This document shows, in pieces, positions 10,953-25,100 of a stretch of DNA of 64,000 bases. Position 1 is the first letter of the stretch. Each line of letters begins with the position of its first letter. The notes under the pieces were generated by a model that had not been told where the DNA came from, ran no database searches, and saw only the letters and a program-made list of their open reading frames with translations. Made by a program: the position numbers and the translations under genes. Source of the stretch: Sanderia malayensis. Its lineage: Eukaryota; Cnidaria; Scyphozoa; Semaeostomeae; Pelagiidae. The stretch lies in assembly GCA_013076295.1 (NCBI GenBank), contig RQOL01000855.1:1674001-1738000 (forward strand), given 5' to 3'.

Positions 10953-13900
10953 TTATGTTATCATCATTGTCTGTTTACTTCTGTATAACAAGGTGATCTT
11001 GTCTTGAGACACTGTTTGCACTGTGTCAAAGTATCTTTTTAACACTGTCTGTAGCTCACTATACATCTGAAAAACACAAACATTAAAATATAGCAACTGT
11101 CGACAACATAAAAACATACTAACAAGGCGTTGCAAATTGCATTGCAAATAAATCCCAGGGAAATTATTCGAAGATTTAACCTAATATAAAATCAACACTT
11201 ATGAATCATCAACTCTGTCGATGTATATCTTCATGTTTACCTTTTGCGAGCGAGGACATTCATAATTTTCTTCCAAGAGATGACTAAGTTGATCCAAAGC
11301 TGTGTAAGGTAACCAAACGCTCGGTGTTGCCGCGTGAAGAGCATGCTACGACAAAAACAAATAAAAACACCATTTAATCTTCATCGTACATGACACACAA
11401 CTGTACATGATATCGTAGCATATACTGTTATCATAGCGTACCTTTAACCCGAAATATTCCTTGCCTAATCCACACACTGCATTGATATATTCAATGGCTA
11501 AGTTTGCAGCATCTTCTAACAAATCGAACTTGATGTAGAGTTGGATGAGCTCAGCACAGTTTTTCTCCTTGTAGCTGTTTACCAACCAAGCTGGAAGGCT
11601 GCAGCCGAGCGACAAAAGTTTCCTCGAAACCAACTTGTAATAAATAAAACCGTCTCTCTTGCTAAAACGTTCCAGGTACCTCTGTAAAAGGTGCCAAGCT
11701 TGCTCCACAGCGCTGTAAAAAATACCCAACACATTGCGATCATCAGTAAGGTAATAAAAGTAAGTGGCATTTAGTGTAAGAGCTGTAGCATTTGAAAAAT
11801 ATCAAAATAAATAAGAGAGTAGATTTCGTACCTAATATCTTTCGTGGATTGTGCAGTTCCAAGGTCGTTCGTTGCCAGCCAGCTCCAAGTTTCGTCAGAC
11901 AGTATTCTAAAACAACGATTCAAAAAAACCATTAAATCACTTCTATGTCGTGGCTTAATTCAAGAAGAAAATCCAACATTTGATTGTGCAGGAGAGGAAA
12001 GAGGTATTAGCACTTGTCCTAAGATTGCTCACCCCTGAGATGTATCATTACCAATCTTAACACATCTACAAAAAACAATATTTTGCAAGTCAGAAAAATG
12101 TAGCTGCTTGTAGGTTTGATAACTGCTTCTAGATTACCAGATAATTACCCAAATATTTTGAATTTTCTAATGATAAGAACCATGTGCATATGAGAACATA
12201 GATCAACATACTTTCCTGCAAGACCTTCAAAAATTGGTCCAAGATCAAGCTTGAATAGAACTGCTATGCTAGAAGCTCTGTCGAACAAACCAGCTTGAAT
12301 AAGTAATGGTAGAGTTTCAGATGCAGTCATACTTGGTCCTATAATCAGAGAAATGGCTCATCAGGATGCAAGGCAAGGGGTGCGTCAGATAAGAAAAACA
12401 TAAATGAGATGAAGGTAAACCCACCAATATGTGCAGAAACAGACTTGTCGAATTGCACGAGATTAAGACGTGCCAGGATGAGAAGGTATTCCTTTTGCAG
12501 ATCAGCCAAGTCAACAATAACCGTCTTCTTAGTCGACTTTATTTTATTAAAACTGCCCATCTCGATTTCATCACCATCCTCTGTTCTTTTAGGTGATCTG
12601 TTTGGAGCATCTGTGATGTTCTGTAATAGTGAAGAACAGGCGTACAATAGCGGAAAAGTCTTTGGGACACTCGTAAAAGTATGAAAAAAGGCTATCAACC
12701 CAAAAACGTCTTTTTGGGAGCTTAATTCAACCCCATCCCCCCAAAAAAAATTTGGTTCTCAAACAGACCTTTGGAAGAGGAGAGGGACATGAAGGATACG
12801 TGCACAATTTGCAAAGTGCCGCAGAACTTTTTTCGACTATTGCATAATGCATGTGGTATAATGGAAGGGGGTAAATAGATTCAAATGTGTTCATCGTACC
12901 TGGAGTCTGGTCGCAGTTGGCTTCTCTATAGGTCTGACAATCCAGGCATAATCTGGATCACAGATCTGAAGACAGTTGATTGCGGCTAGATAACATTTTG
13001 CCTGAAAAACAACGTCAATGATACAGAACCGTATTCATGTAGTGATAGAAGAAAGAGTACATTTCTGAGCTGATAAAGAGACTGAAATGGAATAAGCGAT
13101 ACCTGCTGTTGAAGTGATGCAAGTCCATGCATCTCAGTGCACAATCGGCAGGCATATTCATACATTGCGGTTGCAGCTAAAGAAATACAAGGTACATGCT
13201 ATTGGCCAAAAAAATACAAAGTACATGCTATTGGCTAGAAAAATGCAAAGTACATACTACAGATAAACCAGTATGAAAACGAATGAGATAAACTTTGAGA
13301 TGAAAACGACAGCCAAAAACGTTGTTGATATAACTTATTTCAGAGACACATCCATAACAAATCCAAAAGTTACGCACAATTTTTTTCGACTCGTCATGCA
13401 AAGAGATAAGAGAAATTAGCAAAACGTCGTGTATCAGCCCACTGGTTTTTGTCTTTGTCAAATATGTTTCTGGTTATCGTCTTTATCTCGCGATATATAG
13501 TTACTACTGACAATCAGAAACAGCAGAGGTAAAATCAATAATCATGAAACAATTTGAAAGCGTGAAATACCTCTCCGATGATCACTTCTGAAGATATGAA
13601 AAGCATAGAGAAGATCGTAATATTCATTAACCGTTATATCCACTGTTCTTGCACGAGTTTCTATAATGCTTATCACCTGCAGTAAACATATGTCATTAGT
13701 CGTTGAATGAACATTAGACGGAAGTCTTCAGTAGAAGAACAGGTGGGCATGTGGAAAGCTAGTTGCATTTGAAGTAAAATGATAAATTCTAGCACGTACC
13801 TCATCTTCCATGGAGGAGTACGAAAATTCACAAATTTCTTTGATCTCTCCTCTTTCACACAACGTAATAATGAAATTATGCAGACAGTTTCTTCGTCTTG

Positions 13901-16900
13901 AAAATAAAACGAAATCATAAGGTATATTAATGACAAATATTCGTAGATTTGTTTGGGTTTGTATGTCTCAATAAGAACCGAAGTTTGTCAGCATGTCATG
14001 AATAAGAGTGTTTGCCCAACAATACGCCCAACCTCTCGAAATGTGGCACCCATAAACACTGATATCCACCACATGATAAACTTCATTTTTGATCATTACG
14101 TAGACAACTGCATCTTACCTTAAATTATCTGGATTACATATTATTGCTTGATATGCTTCTTTATTCTGCCCAAGTTGCATGTGACACTTGAATATGTTCG
14201 ACCAAAGCATAGCCTACAAAACAGGAGATATACAACCATGAGATGTGCATTCTACTATGTGCCTGTTACATTGTGCATGCATGTTAAACAGTCGTGATTA
14301 ATCAACGTCGATCTTCTCACCACATCCTTTTTGTTCGATTTCTTTGCTACGACAACAGCAGTTGTTGCCACGAGGATGACCATATCAAGTGCCTCAAATT
14401 GCTCAAACAATCGCATGACCTTTGTGATAAAACAGAGCAAGTAATCAAGCTACGTATGAAAGTTGTTGCAATAACAAATCAGAGCAGTAAGTGAGAAAAC
14501 TATACGAACAATACAGTAAAATCAGCATATAAGAACCTGCAAATTACGCACCCAGCCTATTGTTCAAACACAATAGGCTATTGTAATTTCTATTGTTTTG
14601 AGTAGATTTATCAGCCTAGAACTTCTTAATCCACTGGTTCTTATGTGCGGGTGTTTACTGCAATCAGTTCAAGAATCTGTTTAAGACAGTAGATATCCGC
14701 GTGCAAGAACCTGTGAATTTATACCAACCAATTGTTCAAATACAATAAGCTATTGCTTCTTCTATTGTTTTGAACAGAATTATCAGTCTTAAAGGCTCTT
14801 AATCTACAGCATTATTCCACCACTTAGAAATTGGTTTTTTGAGACCAGGGTATTGCTTAAAAACAATAGACTATTGTTTTATCTATTGTTTCCAGAAAAA
14901 TACCACACTCAAGTTTCTTATAAGTCACTTTCTCCGTGGCGGGGTAATACTGTATTGGTTGTTATATGCGAGTGTCTAATACCTTGATTAAAAATGCAAC
15001 AATCATATCCGGTATATTTTCAACATCCTCTGGTATCAAACGAGAGATCAATTCTTCTTCTTGTCCTGATAAATCGTGAAATCAAAATCAGACAATTGAC
15101 AATATAATATCGCACATATGACGAATAGAACCGATACTTTATTCATTAAAATAGACATACCAATAAACGTTGAGGATTTGAAGAAATGTTCTAAAGCCTT
15201 TTGCAGCTCGTTGTTTTGGAGATACGCTTGTCCCGATAGGAATTCCCGAGAGCCTCTGTTCACCGTGCACCAGTCTTCACAAATTTTCAAGTATTGAATG
15301 AGCGGCGTGAACTGCCCTTGTGATAGAAGATATTCTGGAAGTTTCGTACCTTTCCGCGATGGCCATCTATCCCGAAATTAAGGAAACATAAGCAAGGAGT
15401 AGTTCAAATTAATTTACTTGATAACTGTTCAGCTAGACAAAGTACATTAAAGTCAATCTAAGCCAACTGAGAGCAAGTGATATTCAGATCTTATCCTTAA
15501 GATGTCTTCTCAAAAAGTTTTCCCAGATCATGAGAGCAAGGAATTTGAAATCCGCCATTGCTCAATTAACGAATCTTTACTATTATCTCAATGTCGTTAA
15601 AATGCATTAACGTATGCGTGGATAACGAGATAAGGATACAGTAATCGTATGCACATGTCTGTTATCATTTTGAAATCATATTTCCAGATTTTTCTTTGCG
15701 TATCATCGTCATCATTTGTGTCTTGTGGCACTGGTAGTTTTTCAAAGATGCTCAAGCACAATGGAACACTAATATTGCAAACAAAGCTTTTCAGGAGAGA
15801 CGGGGCAGTAGAACCTAAAGAAGAAACAAAAGATTAAATATCAAAAAATAAACTATCAAGTTATCAAAAGTTCAATGGCGTAACTAATATTTTACTTAAA
15901 AATACAAATACTTTTGATAAATTTTCATAAAACAACATGTGCTGCGTTTTGCTGCTTTACAATGATCAACATTCTTTTATAATTGTTTAAGATACCATAC
16001 CTTTCTTTTGCCGTCTTCTTAAACCATCGCCAACATCAACAAGTTCCAATGCTGCAAACTTCTTTAAACTCTCTTCACTGATTGAAAAGAAAATCAATTT
16101 AATCTAGTTCACCCCCCAATGTTTTGATATCGCAAAGACTATCACATACTATAAACAATTTAAAAATGACCCAATAAAGTGCAGAGCTTAAAACATCGCT
16201 TATCATATCTTCTTAAGAATTCTAAAGACTAGAACTTACTACGCTATATACAAGTGTGATTGGATAGCTTGGTTGGTAAGGCGTTAATCAATTGTAAGAT
16301 AACGGAGCGTTCTTGTCAAAGACTTATCTATATAAACCACTCACACTGAATCGGAATTCTCATCAACAAATGCCTTTCGGCCAAGCCAGACAATGGTGAA
16401 ATACGAGTAAAGCAATTCCTGGACTCGCGGAATAAAACCCGTCTTTAATGGCACAATAACATCTGAACCCAGCAATGAAACACAATTACTTTCCTGAAAC
16501 AATAAAGACATGTTCAGATATTGCATTACGCAGATGGTAACATAATCAACCCTCTATTGAAGACACCCTCAATTCTGAAGCATTTCTGAAATCAGTTGAA
16601 TCTGATGAGAAAATGAAGAAGGACATACCACTGAAATGATTCTTGTTAGAATATTGATAAACAGCAACAAATCTCTGCAAATATTTATGCCCAGCTTGGC
16701 TCTGTTCAGAATTGCTTCTGTCAGTACAGATCGACCCTCATTGCTTCCAAATGAATAGCTTGTATTCAACGAAAAAGCACCAAACTCTAAAAGAATGAAC
16801 TTGCATTTATATTCAAATGTTTAAATGCTCAGTGCTATCGTTGAGCCTCTAGTTGATCAACTGATCGCTTAATCTGGGAGAGGTAATAAAAACGAACCCG

Positions 16901-19900
16901 AGTTAGTCGCTTCAAAGTCTGAAGGAAGCCATTTCGATGGATCTAAAGCATCCGTGACATGGGTAAGTACGTCCAATAGATTCACCATATCTTTCATCCT
17001 GAAAAAAATATATCCATAAAAGATAGCAACAAAGCATAATTAAGTACAATTAAACGCATGTTAAACATGATTAAACCTATGTGAAAATATCTAACTTGGA
17101 AAATAACATACTTTAACTCGATGTTTCTCATGAAATCATTCCTTTGACTTGCAACACAGAAAACATCTCCAGTTTCACTTGAATGAATAAATAAAGGCAT
17201 CATAACATAAGAAGTATGATAGGTTTGCCATATTAGAGACATACCAAGCTATAGACACTCGGACATGCCACAATAACAACCGGGGTACAAACAGTAGGTA
17301 GGTCTTACCTTGAATCGTTCATGATAGAATTAGCAACAGAGCTCAACACCTCCGCCATATCTTCATGGTCTTCCAGGCTTCTTTCTATATCATTTAACGA
17401 ATCTCTTGACAGCTTCAAAGAAAAAAAAAATTAAGATACGAAAACGAATGTATACAAAAGAAACAATCATTGTTTCTGCAAAGATCAGTAAAGATGTAAC
17501 TACAAATGATACCTGAGTTTGAATGCTTCTTAAACAATTCATGAAAATAATGATCTCATTGGCAAGATCAAGGTCTACATAAAAAAAGAAACATTTCAAC
17601 ATGAAAGTTGGAATAATTAACAACAAACAGAGAAATAACTTGAGTTGGAGATACTAATACACACTGTTTAAATCAGCTTTTTCTTGGATATACCCCGCCA
17701 AATGTTCTTGAAGCTCTGTGTTCTTCAGATAGAGGCTCTCTATCCAGCTGTTGGCATATAAGTAGCCTCGATAATTCTGCAAAGCAAGTGATACAAGTCA
17801 ATCGAATTTGAGAATCGAAAGTGCTTGAAACTAGAGCAGGAATCTCGTCAACAAAGTTGAGCAGGGCAGAACAACAGTTGTCAACATAAGATGTATTCAG
17901 TAATGCATGGAAAGTAAGCCATCTGCCTCATTTTTATGAAGTTTACTAAAGTAACAGCATAATAATTCCGTTTATACCTGACGAATTATACCAACAAACC
18001 CAGTCACATAATCAGCAAATATGCTTATGGGTTTTCTGTCAACCTTGAAAGGAAAAGATTCGAGAAGTAATGTGAAAAGGTTGTCAAAAGTCACAACCAA
18101 TGTTACAGCATGCGGATGAGTGGAGCATACCATGAGCGTTTAAGATCTGCATACCTGGTCATACTGAACTGCAGAGGCATAAAACCTGCCCCAGCATTGC
18201 ATCTGAAGACTGTAATATTCTTCTTGACCAACCTCGTAATTAGAAACGTAGCTTTGCATCTGCAAAAACATAAATAAAAAGTCATTTAACGACGTGAATG
18301 AAGTCGAGAGGTTATTTCAAGCATCCTTCTTATAAAAAAACCTATGTGACCAGCATAATCACACTGTATCCTCTTAGTATAGTATATGATTGCTGTTATA
18401 TCTTAGTATATAGTTACTCTTACATCTTTTGTATAGTTACTTTTCAGCGAACAGAACTTGTACCTGAGCCCATTGAGAGCATTGCAGTTCACCGAAGGGC
18501 CTCAAACTTGTAGTTAGAAATAACGGTTAGTCAATGGGAAGCAGGAATACATAGATGAGTTCACCTCTAATAACATTAATTGTTCTAAAGCTTCTTGAAG
18601 CTCATCCATCGTAGAGCTGGCTGATACTTCCAAATTCAAATTTTCTTCAAGGGATTTTACAGTCATCTGCAAAAAATAATCGAAAAAATCAGTGAAATAA
18701 AAGAAAATCCTTAGCAAATCTCAAGTTCGGAAAAACGACAAATACTCGCACGAAAAGCTTGGCAATAAAAATAATTATTAATCGCATGTCTATTTTGATA
18801 TTTAATAATAATAATAATAATAATAATAATATTCGAATATTTTTACAGGATAACCTATCAGTACATTATGTACTGTTATCATTAGGGTCTTGATAGCAAA
18901 CCTGCATAGTTTTTATGAGTACGTCCTTTGAAAAACTTCCAGGGGTGAATAGCTTTTCCAAGAACCATTTCTAAAAGAAAATATCGATTTTAACACAACG
19001 CACATCTCTTAATACCCACGCACAATTCTCCAAGGCTTTCTATTATAAACAATTGACAACGTAGCAATCGTATTTATGCTAAACATTAATGCACCCTTGG
19101 TTCAGTTGATGAATCAACAGAAAACTCCGGAGATTTGCTTGACACAACGTTGACCGAGTTCCATACAGTTTCTTGTCCATTCTCCCTGTCAATACAAACA
19201 ACACGCCGATAAAAGAGAAAATCAGAGATAAAGAAACATTATATCAATTGGAATATTAGAGCATTTAATAATAAAGAACAAAACTTACACTTCAATTGGG
19301 GCATATTGAATAATCGCTTCGCCAGAGCCAGTGGTCCACATTGCCCAAATATGCTTACTTGTCAAGCAAAACTCTGATAGCGTTGTCTATAGAAATATAG
19401 ATGTATTTACAAGAATCAACTTCGTGGACTTATAGCTGCTACATATACATTTTGAAATTCATACCCTCGTGATAACAAGCGTGCTGGTTTAAAGAGAAAA
19501 ACAGCAAAATTACATGTACTGTGTTATAAGACGCATTTAATATGTTATAAGTAACCAGTGAGCAATAATCAGACTGACATTGCTTACCATTTTTGAGAAA
19601 TGCGAAGAAAGCAATGACAATTCAATGTCTCCATCGTCTTCGATAGCTTCAAAAGCTACAAACTGTTGAGATTGAAATTATTTTGCTGTTAACTCCGTTG
19701 GAAAAAATTTATAAAAGGCTTTGCATGAACAGTATCATCATTGTACCATCAGATTGTCAGATTGCAAAGTTAGGAGGTAGGAGATTATAAATACCTGTGA
19801 TTGAAATCTAAAGTTCAAAAAAACGCAGATAAATAAAACATCAGTTGTTTCATCTCTGGCTGTTCGTAGCAAATAGGATTGAGCTGTAAAGGCAACAATG

Positions 19901-21830
19901 TGATCATCACAGACATAAAACGGTCAATACATCAAACATAAAAAGGTCAGAAACGACTATCACAATGATAAGAATTAAATATATTTATAGAAATACCAAT
20001 TGCTTGCTCTTGATTTGTAACGTCTGGCAAGAATGACACCAAATCTTCTTCTTCGATGCATTCAAGCGACTACAAAAAGTAACATTACAAAATCAGGTGA
20101 AATGAAACAACTGAAGGCACAAGTATATTCTACATTTCAAATATCCATCACTAGCATCAGTTGGATATTAGTATTGCCAGGAATATTACACTGCTCTCTT
20201 TGACATTAACTAAATCATCATTAAAAGCTGTGATGGCCATTTTTAATGCATTATAAGTGAAGCAGGTACCTTACAAGACCAAATTCGTATCTTCAGATCT
20301 CTGCACAATGCAAAAACGTAATTGCTTTCTCCAGCTGCTTCCACTGTGACAGACTGAACACTGTCATGTGGTAGATTTTCACCTCTAAAAGATAGAGATG
20401 GTAGAAGCATGGTGCAGATATGAGCAGGTAAGGGAAACTGAAGCATGTATCAAGTAAAATAAAAAGCAAATTGTTTAATGATGCTGTTACTAAATGAATA
20501 AACAAGCAGGAAATTTCAATGGTAAGAGAGATTAAAAAATGTTTTTGAAGAAAAAATGGGCAATTCACCTGAATGCAGATGGTATAAGACCAGTCCATAA
20601 ACGTTTCATCATACTTGTCTGCTTTAACTCATGAACTTGAACAGCGACTACAATATAACATTGTAAAATGATGTAAGCCCTCTAATCCTACACACAACAT
20701 ATCTGCAGCATGAGTCGAAGCCTTACAGTACCGGTACAATAGAATCAATTTTAAATAAGCATGTATACATTACCTTGCTTGTTAAAAGCTGGCAAAGTGA
20801 CAAGCAATAAAGATCCTTCATTTGTGATAAGAGTAATCAAGCACTCTCCACTCTCATTTTGATGTGACTGAAACGTGTGACATGCCTTTGGCAGCGTTGC
20901 AAAGCACCAAGGCTCAGCAGTGATTCCAGTGGGATGGGAATTGAATATCGAAGGAGCTGATGCATCAAGGCTGCAAGAAACGTATGCTCCCTACAAGAAA
21001 ATTGATGAAAGCTATCATTGCATGAGTTGCTCCTTGTATAGACACAGCAACTCATTAACATCACACTGTGTCAAGTATCCTGTGTGTCTTCTGTTAGTCT
21101 GTAGCATAGGTGAAGAAAAGATGTTCTCATCTATTGTTCTCAACTGTTCTTGTCTATTGTCCTATTGTTCTCATCTATTGTTCTACTGTTCTCGTCTATT
21201 GTTCCATTGTTTAACCTCAGTGTGTAATTGTACAAGACACTTACCTGTGTCTCCTTGACTGGATGGCTGAAGCAAAGTCTGTGAACTGAATTTTGCGTGC
21301 ATAGAACAATATAAACAGCAGAAGATGATTCGTGGATGCAAACATGAGGTAATACTATTAAATCCTTTAGTTTGATCTTCAAACAATTGTGATACAATTG
21401 CAAATCTTGCGATATTTCTGTCAGATGAACATAGTTGTCTGAAACTTTCCTGCAAACAACGATGAAAACATCTCAAACAAAAAATATATATAGCATTGTG
21501 CATCCTGTATAATTATATTAGTTGACTCTGAGACAAATAAACGTAGGTTTTCTTTACAATAAGAGCACCATTAGCATGCGCAAATACGTTTGCATGGATG
21601 GGAGGAGTACCTAGGCCATTCCAATACTATACCCACCACGTGATAATACGACTTCTCGTTGATCTGCTTAATCTTTCGTTATGCTTATAAAAAAATCCAC
21701 CAGCCTTATCCTGGAATGATACATTATTGGATGGAAGCTGTTGAATGTCTTCAGATTCAACCTCAAAATCAACAAGTTTTCCTACATCATCAGAGCAAGG
21801 AATTTGAATCTCGCTCAAAAAGTCCGCCAT
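10953..21830 (-). CDS. NUP160: Nuclear pore complex protein NUP160
   Basis: Large gene of many small exons on the minus strand. The ATG is at 21830 (MADFLSEIQIPCSDD) and the stop at 10953. NUP160 is a scaffold subunit of the Y (NUP107-160) complex: an N-terminal beta-propeller followed by an alpha-solenoid. Propeller exons include 21633-21830, ~21250-21452, ~20775-20995 and ~20278-20385, the last encoding YVFALCRDLKIRIWSCK, a NUP160 hallmark. C-terminal blocks include LLIQAGLFDRASSIAVLFKL and GPIFEGLAGKYVDL (12145-12330), LPAWLVNSYKEKNCAELIQL (11346-11732) and VSQDKITLLYRSKQ (10953-11075). Introns hold an ATA microsatellite, a TCTATTGTTC minisatellite, three CAATAG elements and a partial copy of the gene's own 5' end. 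Internal exon edges were not all resolved. The 3' end lies ~190 bp from the DDX28-like stop, tail-to-tail. Confidence 0.93.
13978..14090. repeat. copy of a dispersed palindromic repeat in a NUP160 intron
   Basis: GAAGTTTGTCAGCATGTCATG and AATAAGAGTGTTT at the left face an inverted copy, CATAAACACTGATATCC and ACATGATAAACTTC, at the right. This makes a palindromic element of about 110 bp. Related single arms occur at 10025, 32490 and 54430. Confidence 0.6.
14555..14935. repeat. three copies of a CAATAG(G)CTATTG palindromic repeat
   Basis: Three units with about 135-180 bp spacing in a NUP160 intron. Each has a TTGTTCAAA-CACAATAGGCTATTG or CAATAGACTATTG core, followed by TCTATTGTTTTGA and a TATCAG-type tail. 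The same core is found near 23215-23255 and 47275-47310 in other genes' introns. Confidence 0.7.
15503..15606 (-). pseudogene. partial duplicate of the NUP160 promoter/5' UTR/start region
   Basis: 15503-15606 matches 21745-21876, the NUP160 start region, in the same orientation. Shared blocks include AGAGCAAGGAATTTGAA, TCCGCCATTGCTCAATTA and CGAATCTTTACTATTATCTC. The copy has lost 13 bases within the first codons, so its ATG reads MADF and then leaves the NUP160 frame. It lies in an intron 6.3 kb downstream of the parent sequence. Confidence 0.85.
18800..18832. repeat. (TAA)n microsatellite
   Basis: A run of about ten TAA/ATA units in a NUP160 intron. Confidence 0.9.
21115..21225. repeat. 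short TCTATTGTTC minisatellite
   Basis: Irregular tandem copies of TCTATTGTTC(T/C) in 10-15-bp units within a NUP160 intron. They lie close to the exon near 21250. Confidence 0.7.
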
Positions 21831-22161
21831 TGCTCAATTAGCGAATCTTTACTATTATCTCAATGTCGTTATATGCATATGACAACAGCAACAACAATTT
21901 CAGACATTTTATGATGTCACCACATTTCTATGCTGAAGTTCTATTGAACAAAATAAGAAGAACTTTTTTTAATGAACTGCACACGCCAACAAATAATTTC
22001 AAGAACAAGATCCATCAACATAGTTAGCAAACATTGCAAACATTAAACATAATATAAACATATATCAGAGCATGGAATCTAAAATTTAAAGATGTAAGTA
22101 TATTATAGAGAAATATGTAGCTTGCCAAGAGGTAAAATAAATTCGTTGAAAAATAAATAAG

Positions 22162-25100
22162 TTACTGTTGTTTGCCTCTGTTCAAGAAGACCAGACAAAG
22201 AAACGAGATAACTCTGGAAACTAATCCAAACGCAAATAGAACGATGATACACGTGTAAAAGTTGTCCAGACCATAATTTCTGTTGAAAGCGAAATAGTTG
22301 ACTGTATTCTGGTGAACAGCGGCATAATGCTTAACCTCAGTCTCAAATAGTGCCTCGATGTACCAGCGAGCATATGCCATGCTGTAACATGCAGGTCCAA
22401 TGACTTTTAGATCATCCATCTGACATATTGTAGGAGATGAACCTAGATAATGTCACGCAAAAGTCTCAATAGAACTCTGATTAACTCTACCTACTTAAAT
22501 AACATAGAGATATAATATAAAACAAATCTATAGTGCCATAATAAAAATCTAAAGGCTTAAAACGTGAGTGGTTGGCTGGGAGTTCTTTGCTTTACCCTCC
22601 ACATAGAAAGAGCATCTGCTGTTAGCTCCTTAGATTATCTTATATCCTATCTCTATGCTGCTAAGCTATTGAGGGGTACAGCTTATGCGTGCGTAGATAG
22701 ATAGAGTTGTAGGTGTACACAACATGTACACAAGAAGTAGCTTACCGGCAAGTAAGGAGGATATGAGAATGAATAATACGGTAGCCATTTGTGCATTTCT
22801 TGGATTGAATATGCAAGAGATGCAGTAGCCCATCCCAGAGACAGCGAACCATGTTGCAAGGGTTACCATGTAATGTTCTTTGAGAAATCCTGTGGTATGT
22901 AACATAGTACATTGTACAAATAGATTGAACTATGCAACATACAGCGAAGTACATTCGCTGAGAATACGGTTGATGATGATGATGAGCTATGAAGTGTGAC
23001 GTTTGATTACCTCTTGGTGCAGTGAATGTGTACTGCAGTGACAAGTAGATAATTGGCATCAGAACAATCTGAGGAAGCTGGGCGAAATTTCCAGCCAAGA
23101 AATAGCTCAGTCGATTTACTCCAGCGCCGGATTCCCTGAAAATAAAACAAACACAGTAGACACCGGCGCTAACAATCGATGAATTAAGAACCTCCAGGGT
23201 AATATATCTTCCTAAAACAATAGTCTATAGCCTATTGTGTTGAACAATAGACTGGATGGAAAATGTTCAGGTCTTCCCATGCGAGCTTATATTTTAGATC
23301 AAAACTAAGAAGGTGATCTATTGCTGTGAAAACAAAATTAGGTAGGCAAAGGGTTGTGTGTTAAAGATATGATGCAGTGTGATTTTGCATATGAGTTGTA
23401 ATTTGTAAATACCTCCAGAATACTGGTCGCGATTGGCCAAACATGCGCAGTGCAGGTATGCATGACACCAGGCCGATGGCCATTGAGCTCATCGTTGACA
23501 TTGTCAGAAAATCATTCAGCTTCACCTATGCGTGAAAAAGCACTGATCATAGCCGTGTGTTATAGTAACAGTAGTACGATATGTGAAAGCAAATAAAAAT
23601 TTAGATTTATGTAATAAATTTTGCTCAGACCTAAAAGGAACTTATTTTGTGACAAAGTTCATAAAAAATTATCAATTATTATTAGTAGGGTTCAAAAGTA
23701 GACACCATGTCACCTTTTACCATGACTAATTAGTGATTATCTTTGTGTAAATGTCAGATAAAGCCAATTATCTTTGGATCCAATGGCCAAACAATTTGGA
23801 AGTTGTTTTAAACTGTGAAATGTAAACATACCTCCCTGTACAAGCCACCAAGAACTCCACCAGCAAGAAGAACAAGAAATGTATCGAGTAGCATTGTCTT
23901 AATCTGACGGAATTGGAGGATGATTTCTCTGGCAAGGAAATCGCCGAACTGGCTGACTACATTTGGTTGTGGTCGAGCAATGGTGCTTGCACCTGTGAAA
24001 ATCAACAAATATATTGATACACGACAACCGTTTAAGGTTGGAAGTAGCCTCATCTTTACGCCTTTATGCAGTGTTGATATGGGATGCCCTTGGGATGACA
24101 ATACCTTGAAACGTGGAAGAGCATACACTAACCTGTAATTGATCTTCCACATTCCTTACAGCATGAAGGAAGACCATTGGATGCTTGCTTCTCTTCTTTA
24201 AAATCAGCCTGCTTCTCAATCCAATATCTTGGCAGATGTTCTGGCTCGTGAGAGTAATCACCATGAATAGCTCCACCTATTACATCCATATAGAAGTCAG
24301 CAGGGTTGCAGTGCTCTGGAATGTTGAATCCCAAAGAGCTGAAGTATCTCTCCGCATTTAAAACCGATCCCTGATACACTGTCCTTCCACCTGGTGCTAA
24401 TAATATTATATTGTGGAACATGCCTGGAAAGACAATGTAGAAATCTCACATTTCTCTGTACCAATCTAATGATGAATTAGCATGTCAAAGCAACCATTCT
24501 CACTTACTAAATATCTCATATCTTGGCTGATGTATCACACAAGCAACTGTAAGCTTTCCTTTCTCTGCAACTTTTCGCAACGCATTCAATACAGTTAAAC
24601 TCGAAGTGCTATCCAAACCACTGTCAAGATTAATATGAGGAGAAGACATGCATTTGAAAGGCATAAAAAGGCTTTATACAACAAGCTTTATATTATTTGT
24701 TTCATATAAGCTTTACTTGCCTTGTTGGTTCATCAAGAAAAAGGAGAGTTGGATCTGCGATTAGTTCCATTCCAATGTTGACACGTTTTCTTTGGCCCCC
24801 AGATATGCCTCTTTGTTCCTAAAGGAAGAATTGTTAGCTTAGCTTTTCTTATGGCCAAAAATATTTGCATCCAGACCAATGAATGATTTGCAAAAAGGGA
24901 GGTGTGTAATTCACGAGAGAAAACATAAAAAAAACAACTATTCACCTCATCACCAATGTACGATCTTTTAATATGAGAAATCTCAAGCAACTTCAAAACC
25001 TACAAAATAAATTGCAATTTATTCCAATAAAACAAAGCCCAGCAATAGAAACAAAGCTATTCATAAATAAAGTTGCCATAACCAATGCATGGACAAAACA

